NCBI GenBank assembly: GCA_030950365.1
Contig: JAUZRQ010000097.1
Span: forward strand, 1-60,114
Direction of reading: 5' to 3'
Origin: Candidatus Zhuqueibacterota bacterium
GTDB lineage: Bacteria > Zhuqueibacterota > Zhuqueibacteria > Zhuqueibacterales > Geothermadaptataceae
DNA length: 60,114 nucleotides
This document shows positions 39,068-46,675 of this stretch, one piece after another; position 1 is the stretch's first letter, and each line of letters starts with the position of its first letter. The translations under genes were made by a program, and so were the position numbers. Below the pieces are notes generated by a model. That model made no database searches. It worked only from the letters and a program-made list of their open reading frames with translations, and was not told the origin of the DNA.

Positions 39068-40096
39068 TCAACCAAAAAATACAGAGGAAATTTCGTACAA
39101 CTCCGGGTCCACGGCTTTTACCCGGCCCACCACCTTTTCCAGCGGCACTTCATCGATATGCGTGCCTTTGAGAGCGGTCATCAGGCCGAAGCGTTTCTCG
39201 GCCAGCAAGTCGGCGGCGCGCACACCAAAGCGGGCTGCCAGCACGCGATCGTACGGTGTGGGCGTGCCGCCGCGTTGGATGTGTCCAAGCACCGCCACCC
39301 GCGTTTCCATGCCGGTGCGTTTCTCCAGCTCATCCGCAATGTACTCGCCGATGCCGCCCAGCACCCGATGTCCAAAGGCATCCTTGCGCTTGGCCTTGGC
39401 GATGGGCTCGCTGTGGCCCTTGGGTTTGGCGCCCTCTGCCACCACCACGATGCTGAATTTACGGCGCTTGTGCCGCTTGCTCAACAGCTCGCTCACATCA
39501 TCGATGCTGAACGGCACTTCGGGGATCAGGATGCAATCCGCGCCACCGGCGAGCCCGGCCATGGTGGCGATCCAGCCGGTATCCCGGCCCATGACCTCCA
39601 CCACCATGATGCGGTGATGCGAATCGGCGGTGGAATGCAGCCGGTCGATGGCTTCAGTGGCAATGTTGACGGCTGTATCAAAGCCCGGGGTCATATCGGT
39701 TTCGACGATATCGTTATCGATGGTAGTCGGGATGCACACCGATTGCACGCCATACTCTGCCAGCCGGTGCGCGACGCTCATGGCGTCTACATCGCCAATG
39801 ACCACTAGCGCGTCGAGCTCATACTTTTGCAGCGTGCCCTGAATCTTTTTCACATCGTCGGAATGTTCGAACGGATTATAGCGGGAGGTGCCGAGGATGG
39901 TCCCGCCTTTCGGCAAAATGCCCGAAACCGAATATAGGCTCAACGGCTCAATTTCACCGAACACCAAACCCGAAATCCCGTTTTTGATACCAACGACTTC
40001 AAAGTCATACTTGGAGATCAGTCTCCGCGTTGTGGCTCGAATGGCGGCGTTCAATCCTGGACAATCGCCGCCGCTGGTTAAAATGCCCACTCTCAT
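39068..40096 (-). CDS. pfkA: 6-phosphofructokinase-family enzyme with atypical phosphoryl-donor site
   Basis: The product is 342 residues. N-terminal RVGILTSGGDCPGLNAAIRA (2-21) and the catalytic TIDNDI (125-130, Asp127) are intact, as are MGRDTGWIA (169-177) and LGHIQRGGTPTPYDRVLA. The segment that normally reads GGDGS is IGDVDAMS (100-107), placing Asp at position 104, and the residue before TIDND is Thr124. ATP enzymes carry Gly at 104 and 124; PPi enzymes carry Asp104 and Lys124. The donor (ATP, PPi or polyphosphate) therefore cannot be assumed. The gene stands alone. Confidence 0.93.
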   Translation of the reverse strand: MRVGILTSGGDCPGLNAAIRATTRRLISKYDFEVVGIKNGISGLVFGEIEPLSLYSVSGILPKGGTILGTSRYNPFEHSDDVKKIQGTLQKYELDALVVIGDVDAMSVAHRLAEYGVQSVCIPTTIDNDIVETDMTPGFDTAVNIATEAIDRLHSTADSHHRIMVVEVMGRDTGWIATMAGLAGGADCILIPEVPFSIDDVSELLSKRHKRRKFSIVVVAEGAKPKGHSEPIAKAKRKDAFGHRVLGGIGEYIADELEKRTGMETRVAVLGHIQRGGTPTPYDRVLAARFGVRAADLLAEKRFGLMTALKGTHIDEVPLEKVVGRVKAVDPELYEISSVFFG

Positions 40097-40585
40097 AGCT
40101 TGTCTTCCTCTTTTCTGATGTACTCCTACTGTGGCCCGTTACAGGAAGTCTTGCGGCAAGAAATCAATTTTATAAAAACAACTGGCTTACGATATCTATT
40201 CTCGGATTTGGCGGCTCAAACTTCAATGATAAATAAATGCGCCTTAAATGTCAAGGCTGATTTTGAGGCAACAGGCGACGAGTTGATGCCATTATTATAT
40301 TCTCACAGAATCCGCCGGGGAGCGCAGAGACACGATGGCTACGAACGTTTTTAACCCTACGGTTTATTTTGTCAACTGTTCACCGTTGAAAGCTGGAGCG
40401 AAGCCTTGCCGCATGGGCTGAATCTATTCAAATGACCAAACCTAATAAGGGATAAACACTGAGAAAGATCTATTATTTTGAAACAGCAGATACCTAATTT
40501 TAGCCGGAAGGTACCATGCAAACACGCAAAATAGGACAGTCGCGAAGGCTAAAAGTTCAAGGCAAATTCCGGGCGGGCCGTGCCA
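40097..40585. other. Intergenic region with CGCAGAG-type repeat, no gene seen
   Basis: This 489-bp stretch holds a repeat-like segment at about 40301-40338 (CTCACAGAATCCGCCGGGGA, then GCGCAGAGACACGATGG) related to the family D units at 5754 and 51156. A plus-strand 84-codon frame at 40100-40354 lacks recognisable features and is not called. Confidence 0.45.
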
Positions 40586-41242
40586 TCAATCCCGGGCGCG
40601 GCAAACGGTAAGCGCCAGCACCTCCGATGGGCGAGCCGTTTGCAGCACTCGCACGCATTCGGCCAGGGTCGAGCCGGTGGTGAGCACATCATCGACCAGC
40701 ACCACTCTGCGGCCAGCCATGGCCCCAACAGCCGATGGCCGCAGTTCAAAGGCTCCCTGCACATTCTGCAAGCGCTCTTCCCGCGTGAGCGTGGCCTGCG
40801 TGCGCGTGTATCGCACCCGCCGCAATGCCTGAAGCGGCACCGCCGACGGCAACACAGTCCGCACGCCCTGCACCAGCTTCTCGCTCTGATTGAACCCCCG
40901 TTCGGCATATCGCCGGCGATGCAGCGGTACCGGCACCAGCATATCCGCACCCCGCAGCACGCCCTCTTGCAAAGCCGCCCCGGCCAGTTTCTGGCCCAAC
41001 CACGACCCGATGGAAAAATGCTGGTGGTATTTCAAATGGTGAATCACCGCCTGCAGGGTGTCATCGAAAAGCCATGCGGAAAAGACAGGCAGGTTACCGG
41101 CGGCGGTGGTGATGCGTGGGGAGCGCAACTCGAGGAGGTGGCGCGCACAATCGGCGCACAGCCACGGCATGGCCTCTTCATGATGGCGCTGGCACAGCAG
41201 ACACTGCGCCGGAAACACAATGGAAGCGAGCAGCCGGCCCAA
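40586..41242 (-). CDS. comF: ComF-family phosphoribosyltransferase-like protein
   Basis: The product is 218 residues. The N-terminal zinc-ribbon pairs are CLLC (14-17) and CADC (29-32). The core includes LVPVPLHRRRYAERGFNQSE and the PRPP-binding loop VVLVDDVLTTGSTLAECVRV. ComF proteins are needed for DNA uptake in competence and are thought to act with the ComFA helicase or with PriA. Type IV pilus genes lie immediately upstream, which fits a DNA-uptake role. It is 31 bp downstream of the barrel gene in the same direction. Confidence 0.94.
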   Translation of the reverse strand: MGRLLASIVFPAQCLLCQRHHEEAMPWLCADCARHLLELRSPRITTAAGNLPVFSAWLFDDTLQAVIHHLKYHQHFSIGSWLGQKLAGAALQEGVLRGADMLVPVPLHRRRYAERGFNQSEKLVQGVRTVLPSAVPLQALRRVRYTRTQATLTREERLQNVQGAFELRPSAVGAMAGRRVVLVDDVLTTGSTLAECVRVLQTARPSEVLALTVCRARD

Positions 41243-41273
41243 GCGACCGGCCGCCCGGGCTACCCCGATATCA

Positions 41274-42566
41274 TCATTTTTTCACAAACTGAAATGGATA
41301 CACAAAGGCAATTTGCGGCTCAAACCGCTTTTGCGTGGAATAGGTCTGCGATACCGGATCGTATTTGAACGTCCAGATGTAGTCGAGATACACGATCAAG
41401 AACGGGTACACTTTGTAGCCGATACCCAGCCGTGCCACCGAACGCTCGTCCAGCTTGAACGCATCCGCGAAGCCGTCGATGGCCGTGCGGCTGTAGGTCG
41501 CCCGCGCGCTGATGCTGGGCAGCGCATCCGGTACGGTGGCCTGCAGGTTCAGGATGCCGCTTTTGGGCACGTCATCCTGTTTTTCGAAGGTACCGAGAAT
41601 TTCCACGATATTGAGAATGCTGCCGTAGAGCAGTCCATACGTGCCGCGTGTGGCCTGAGTGAGCGTGGGCAGCATGTCGTATTTGCGCACAGGCTGTCCG
41701 CCAACGAGCTGAAAGCGTTCTTTTTCATAGAACGGATTGAAAAACGCCGGCACGAACTGCTCGCCCAGAAAGCGCCGCTCGAGCTGACCGACGAAATTAA
41801 AAATACCACCAATACCATGCAGGGACACTTCAATGCCCACGGCCTGCCCGCTGCCGAAACCGCGAAATTTTGCCCAGTCGGCATACAAAAGCGTGCGGAT
41901 CAGACCGGTGCGGATGAGCGGCAGCTCCACATCCAGGCCGAACACGGCCACGTCATCACTGGTGGAACGGTTCTGGTCCGGGTCCACGTCGATGACATAG
42001 GAGCCGCCGATGGCGAAATTGCGAATGATGGGAATGGTGAGGCCATGTAGCGGCCGGTAATAGCCCCGAAAGCCCAGAATCTCGGCGCGGCCGAAATTGC
42101 TGGTTACGGATTCAAAGCCAAAGGCGCCGAAATCGGCATCCAGTTCCAGGCCGATCTTGCGTTGATCATAGTTCAATTCGTTGCGGTAAAAATTCATGAT
42201 AAATCCATGGCCAATGCGCGCGGCATCCAGGGTCCCCACGCGGGTGTAAAACGGATCGCCCTTGTGGCCGTAGCGCACATAGCGGATGATGCGGAAATAA
42301 TCGTACGTTTCATCCCAGTCCTGCTTGCGCAGGTCGCCGGTGGAAATGTTGAACCGCAGCGGGATATCCAGCCCCACACCGATTTTGCCCACCGCGATTT
42401 CGGGCCGGAAATTGAAGACGAAATAGGAGGTATCGTCGATGACCGAAACGCCCAATCCTCCCATGAACATGCCCTGATTGGGAATACCGGGAATGAGGAA
42501 ACTCTGAGACAGGCTAACCAGAGGAAACAGCAGCAGTGCAACGATGCTCAGTCCAATTTTCTTCAT
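41274..42566 (-). CDS. Outer-membrane beta-barrel protein, hypothetical
   Basis: The product is 430 residues from ATG 42566 (GAGGA upstream); the longer frame adds 41 unlikely residues. A signal peptide (MKKIGLSIVALLLFPLVSLS) is followed by antiparallel-strand patterns throughout (YVRYGHKGDPFYTRVGTLDA; FGFESVTSNFGRAEILGFRG; IGGSYVIDVDPDQNRSTSDD). The end is RFEPQIAFVYPFQFVKK. No catalytic or transporter motif is recognisable. It sits between pilT and comF, so a role in surface structures or uptake is conceivable but unproven. Confidence 0.8.
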   Translation of the reverse strand: MKKIGLSIVALLLFPLVSLSQSFLIPGIPNQGMFMGGLGVSVIDDTSYFVFNFRPEIAVGKIGVGLDIPLRFNISTGDLRKQDWDETYDYFRIIRYVRYGHKGDPFYTRVGTLDAARIGHGFIMNFYRNELNYDQRKIGLELDADFGAFGFESVTSNFGRAEILGFRGYYRPLHGLTIPIIRNFAIGGSYVIDVDPDQNRSTSDDVAVFGLDVELPLIRTGLIRTLLYADWAKFRGFGSGQAVGIEVSLHGIGGIFNFVGQLERRFLGEQFVPAFFNPFYEKERFQLVGGQPVRKYDMLPTLTQATRGTYGLLYGSILNIVEILGTFEKQDDVPKSGILNLQATVPDALPSISARATYSRTAIDGFADAFKLDERSVARLGIGYKVYPFLIVYLDYIWTFKYDPVSQTYSTQKRFEPQIAFVYPFQFVKK

Positions 42567-42715
42567 CCTGAAATCCTCGCTATCCAAAGGTTCATCTGCC
42601 AGTTGGCCTAAAATATAGCCGGAAAATGGCAAAAGGGCAAGGGGAAAGTGGGGGACGCAGGCAGCGGTCCTGGATAATCCAAAAAGCATTCACATCATAG
42701 GCCCCACAGGGTTCT

Positions 42716-43783
42716 CTACCCCTCTCCCCCACCGCTGAGGACCACGCGCTTGTCGTGGGCGTGGGCTTCAGCGATTTCACGGGAAATGACGCCCTGTTTT
42801 AGCAGCCTTGCCAGCGCCATGTCGATGGTCTGCATGCCGTATTGCGCGCCGGTCTGGATGACGGAGTGGATTTGATGCGATTTCTCCTCGCGAATCAAGT
42901 TGCGGATGGCGTTGGTGGCAATCATGATCTCATGCACGGCTACCCGGCCGCGGCCATCGGCGCGGGGGAGCAGCCGCTGCGCCACGATGCCCATCACCGC
43001 ATTGGCGAACATGGCGCGCACCTGCCGCTGCTGCTCAGGCGGGAACACATCCACAATGCGGTTCACCGTTTCTGCCGCGTTCATGGTATGCAGGGTGGCA
43101 AACACCAGATGCCCGGTCTCCGCTGCGGTGAGCGCCAGCGAAATTGTTTCCAGATCACGCATTTCACCCACCAGAATTACATCCGGGTCCTCACGCAGGG
43201 CCGCCCGCAGGGCATTGGCAAACGATTGCGTGTGCTCGCCTAACTCGCGCTGGTTGATCAGACAGTTCTTCGGCGTGTGCACGTATTCGATGGGATCTTC
43301 AATGGTCAGAATATGGTCGCGGCGCTCGCGGTTGATCAAATCCAGCATGGCGGCCAGGGTGGTGGATTTTCCCGATCCGGTCGGGCCTGTCACCAGAACA
43401 ATACCCTTGTTCTGCCGCGCCAGGGTGTACAACCCCGGAGGGCACCCTAGCTCCTCAAGGCTGCGCACCCGGTCCGGGATCACCCGGAACGCAATAGCCA
43501 GACCGCGCAACTGGCAGTAAATGTTGGTTCGAAACCGCGCCACGCCGGCGATGGCATAGGCAAAATCCAGTTCTTGATACTGCGCAAAATGCTTTTTTTG
43601 CTTCTCGTTCAGAATCTGCGCGATCAGATGCTCCAAGGCTTCTCTTTTAACCGGCGCGGTGTCCAGCCGCCGTAGGGTGCCGTGAATGCGCAACATGGGC
43701 GCCAACCCCGCGGACAGATGGATGTCCGAGGCCTCCTTTTCCACCGCATAACTGAGCAACCGGTCCAATTCCTGTCGCGTCAT
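42716..43783 (-). CDS. pilT: Type IV pilus retraction ATPase PilT
   Basis: The product is 355 residues from ATG 43783 (AGGTAGGCGGA upstream). Motifs: ASDIHLSAGLAPMLRIHGTL at the N-terminus, Walker A GPTGSGKST (133-141), Asp box LTIEDPIEYVH, Walker B DPDVILVGEMRD, His box GHLVFATLHT, and the PilT-specific AIRNLIRE near 290. PilT hexamers depolymerise pilin and retract the pilus, driving twitching and DNA uptake. It follows pilQ by 11 bp. The extension ATPase PilB and the pilins are outside the window. Confidence 0.97.
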   Translation of the reverse strand: MTRQELDRLLSYAVEKEASDIHLSAGLAPMLRIHGTLRRLDTAPVKREALEHLIAQILNEKQKKHFAQYQELDFAYAIAGVARFRTNIYCQLRGLAIAFRVIPDRVRSLEELGCPPGLYTLARQNKGIVLVTGPTGSGKSTTLAAMLDLINRERRDHILTIEDPIEYVHTPKNCLINQRELGEHTQSFANALRAALREDPDVILVGEMRDLETISLALTAAETGHLVFATLHTMNAAETVNRIVDVFPPEQQRQVRAMFANAVMGIVAQRLLPRADGRGRVAVHEIMIATNAIRNLIREEKSHQIHSVIQTGAQYGMQTIDMALARLLKQGVISREIAEAHAHDKRVVLSGGGEG

Positions 43784-43794
43784 TCCGCCTACCT

Positions 43795-45519
43795 TTACTG
43801 CTGCACGATCTTGGGAGTGATGAATATCAATAGATCGGTCTGTTGCTTTTGCACCACCTGATTGCGGAACAGATGACCGAGCAGCGGGATGCTGCCGAGC
43901 AGCCACACCTTATCCACCCGCACCACGGTTTGTTCTTTAATCATTCCGCCAATAACGATGGTATCTCCATTGCGCACTTTAACTACGGTATCGACTTCCC
44001 GGCGCGAGGTGATCGGCGCGGTATTGCGATCTACCGTCACCTGGCCGGTAATCTCCTCGATGATCGGATTCACGTACATGGTGATGGTATTGGCATCCAC
44101 CACGTGCGGAATCACCCGCAGGGTGATATTGACATCTTTGTAGCTAAAGGTGACGATATCACCCTGCCCGCCGACGCCACGGGTGATTTGCGGAATCGGC
44201 ACGTTGGTGCCCACGGAAATATCCGACGGCTCGTTGTCCATGGCCAGGATGCGCGGATTGGACAGCAGCCGGCTGTTCATCCGGGTTTTGAGAAAGTTTA
44301 GCACGGCATTGAACTGCGATGTATTGAGGGTTCCGAACATGATGCCGCCGCCCTTTTCGAGATCGGTACGGGTGGAATAGCGATACACGGTGCCGCCTTC
44401 GAACACGATCTCGTTGAACAATTGCGCCGAAAGCGCTTTGGACCAGTCGATGCCGATGTTGGTGTCGTGTTGCGGGGCGGTTTCGATGAGCCGCGCCTCG
44501 ATCATGATTTGCGGCACCGGCACATCCAGCTCCCGCACCAGCGCATCGATGGCGCGCAAATTGGTCGGATAGTCGGTCACCAGGAGTACGCTGGAGCGCA
44601 ACCAGTATTTACGTTCACGCTGTGGCGCCTGCTTTTTATTGACATCGTAAATGTCATCCCGGTTATGAAAACTGGCTGTGAGGACGCTAATTTTACCATC
44701 GCGGGACTTAAGATCCTCGATCGCCTTTTTCAAGTTGTGCGCGTCGATGTATTTTAGCCGGTACACACGTGTTTCCATCTGCGCAATGTTGAAACCGCCT
44801 GGCATGGGGTTGACCAGCACCACGCCGTTTTCGATGCGGTAGGTGTAGCCATTGGCCCGCAGGATGCTTTCCAAGGCCTGTTCGATGGTGACATTTTTCA
44901 GCGTCACGGTGATTTTACCTTTTACCGAATCGCCGGCGACGATATTGAAACCGTTTTGCCGGGCCAGCATGCGTAACACATTGCCGATCTCGGCATCGCG
45001 AAAATCCACACTGATGCGCGTACCGTTGCCGAGCTTGCGTAGCAAGGCGTCATCGGGTTGGTATTTGATGGCTGCGCGTGTACTATAGCCGTTGGTTTTG
45101 AGTTCCGGCTCCTTTTCCTGAAATTGCAGCCAGATGAGCCCGCCGCTGCTGCGGATCTGATACGCTGTCTGGCCGCCCACGCGGAATTCCACGCGCACAC
45201 CGCCGAACCCCTCATTCCAGGGTTGCAGCCGCACCCGGTGTCGGATGCCAGGGTCAACAAGTAGGGCGGTGTTTTGTGGCATGCGCACGTTTTCCAGAAT
45301 GACCACCACCGCCGGCGGTTCGTCCTGAAAATAATGCGCGTAGCGCGCCTCACCGGTGCACAGGATTTCAAACCGCATGCCGGTGGGAGCTTCGCGCGCC
45401 TGGATCATCATCAGGCGCGGTGCCTGGGCAGCGGCTTGCGCCGGCAATAGCAATCCAGCCAGTAACAGCCAGTTACTGAATCGAGTTCGGAACGATCGGT
45501 ACATGCGTCCTATCTTCAT
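43795..45519 (-). CDS. pilQ: Type IV pilus secretin PilQ
   Basis: The product is 574 residues, with a signal peptide ending near AAAQA. An AMIN-like domain lies at about 35-130 (PPAVVVILENVRMPQNTALL). N-terminal secretin domains follow (ISVDFRDAEIGNVLRMLARQ; YRLKYIDAHNLKKAIEDLKS). The secretin gate domain contains VPQIMIEARLIET, then RLLSNPRILAMDNEPSDISV and IVIGGMIKEQ, ending LLIFITPKIVQQ. It forms the outer-membrane pore for the pilus. The frame begins inside pilP; ATG 45504 is an alternative start with AGGA close upstream. Confidence 0.97.
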   Translation of the reverse strand: MKIGRMYRSFRTRFSNWLLLAGLLLPAQAAAQAPRLMMIQAREAPTGMRFEILCTGEARYAHYFQDEPPAVVVILENVRMPQNTALLVDPGIRHRVRLQPWNEGFGGVRVEFRVGGQTAYQIRSSGGLIWLQFQEKEPELKTNGYSTRAAIKYQPDDALLRKLGNGTRISVDFRDAEIGNVLRMLARQNGFNIVAGDSVKGKITVTLKNVTIEQALESILRANGYTYRIENGVVLVNPMPGGFNIAQMETRVYRLKYIDAHNLKKAIEDLKSRDGKISVLTASFHNRDDIYDVNKKQAPQRERKYWLRSSVLLVTDYPTNLRAIDALVRELDVPVPQIMIEARLIETAPQHDTNIGIDWSKALSAQLFNEIVFEGGTVYRYSTRTDLEKGGGIMFGTLNTSQFNAVLNFLKTRMNSRLLSNPRILAMDNEPSDISVGTNVPIPQITRGVGGQGDIVTFSYKDVNITLRVIPHVVDANTITMYVNPIIEEITGQVTVDRNTAPITSRREVDTVVKVRNGDTIVIGGMIKEQTVVRVDKVWLLGSIPLLGHLFRNQVVQKQQTDLLIFITPKIVQQ

Positions 45520-45997
45520 TAAGGTTTTCTTCTGGCTCCAGATACAGGGTTAGCAGTTCCCCTTTGCGTCGTGCGATTACCCGATCCGAATACACCTGTA
45601 GCAGTTCGAAATCGCCGCTGCGTTCTCCCGGTCGCATAATGCGGTCACCGATCAGGACCCAGGCCTGTCTACCCTTCCAGGCAATGCCCTTGAGGCGCAG
45701 GTCCAGGGTATCGCGCAACGAATCGGCATAAAATGCGATGGCCCCGGCAAAGGGATTCCGTCCCCAGGTCTCGTACGTCACCAGCGGCTGCCAGTTCTGC
45801 AGGCGCTTTTCCAGCTCCTCATTGCTGATGACCTCACCGCGAATCACAGGCCGTTTGGCGGGTTTGGCGGTTATTTTCGGCGACGGTCGCTTTGCTTTGG
45901 CCGGAGGCTGCTTCTCTGAGCACACAAACTGATTGATCACAAAAAAAATGGCGCACGATACAGCGATGATGGTGAGAATTTTCTCGCGCTTTTGCAT
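45473..45997 (-). CDS. pilP: PilP-like pilus assembly protein
   Basis: The product is 174 residues. One N-terminal membrane segment (ILTIIAVSCAIFFVINQFVC) precedes a basic Pro/Lys-rich spacer (AKRPSPKITAKPAKRPVIRG). The globular part (LRLKGIAWKGRQAWVLIGDR; LLQVYSDRVIARRKGELLTL) resembles the PilP beta fold, which links the inner-membrane PilMNO complex to PilQ. The similarity is partly positional: it lies between pilO and pilQ. It overlaps pilQ by 47 bp and starts 6 bp after pilO. Confidence 0.85.
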   Translation of the reverse strand: MQKREKILTIIAVSCAIFFVINQFVCSEKQPPAKAKRPSPKITAKPAKRPVIRGEVISNEELEKRLQNWQPLVTYETWGRNPFAGAIAFYADSLRDTLDLRLKGIAWKGRQAWVLIGDRIMRPGERSGDFELLQVYSDRVIARRKGELLTLYLEPEENLNEDRTHVPIVPNSIQ

Positions 45998-46003
45998 ATT
46001 CGC

Positions 46004-46594
46004 CTACCCGATGGTCCTTTCGGATTTGGCCTTTTGCCGCAAAAAAAGATTGCCGCGCACGGTGACTTCGATCAGCGGATAGCTGGCGCGCGTCACCACC
46101 ATATCCACCTGCTCGACGGAAAATAGAAACGGCTGGCGATCGAGCTGTTCTATATATCGACCGAATTGAAAAAATTCGCCACTGAGCTGAATATCCACGG
46201 GCAGGATGAGCAGCGGCGATCCATCCGTCGCGGTCTCTTCCATAAGCTGCTCGTACATGGGATAGACCGCCGAGAAACGCAGCCGGTAGCGTTCACCAAG
46301 CTTCACCAGCCGGCGGAGAATGGCCGGCACTTCTTCACGAGGATACAACCGCCGCTCGAGAGTCGAAAGCTCCTTTTCCAGCCGGGTGACCTCTGTTTTC
46401 AGTTGTTCGATCTGCGAGGCTTGCACGGTGGCGGCCTGCACCTGTCTCATCACGGATTTGATTTGGCTCTGCAACGTATCCACGCGCACCTGCTGAGGAC
46501 GGATCCACCAGGCATACCACGCCGCGACGATGGAAAACAGCGTGCCGCCGAGGATCAGGATTTGCCGAAAGCCGGGTTTTTTATGCATGCTCAT
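46004..46594 (-). CDS. pilO: Type IV pilus assembly protein PilO
   Basis: The product is 196 residues. The N-terminal helix (QILILGGTLFSIVAAWYAWW) is followed by a coiled coil (ASQIEQLKTEVTRLEKELST) and a ferredoxin-like domain (LLILPVDIQLSGEFFQFGRY, then SVEQVDMVV, then EVTVRGNLFL). This is the standard PilO plan. PilO dimerises with PilN in the inner-membrane alignment complex. Here PilN is fused to PilM upstream, and 81 bp separate the genes. Confidence 0.93.
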   Translation of the reverse strand: MSMHKKPGFRQILILGGTLFSIVAAWYAWWIRPQQVRVDTLQSQIKSVMRQVQAATVQASQIEQLKTEVTRLEKELSTLERRLYPREEVPAILRRLVKLGERYRLRFSAVYPMYEQLMEETATDGSPLLILPVDIQLSGEFFQFGRYIEQLDRQPFLFSVEQVDMVVTRASYPLIEVTVRGNLFLRQKAKSERTIG

Positions 46595-46675
46595 GGCTCA
46601 TGGTTTGTTTGCAGCTACGTCTTATGCCTGAACATCAGGCCCTTCAGATGAGCCTGGTGTTTTTTTCCAGCTTTT

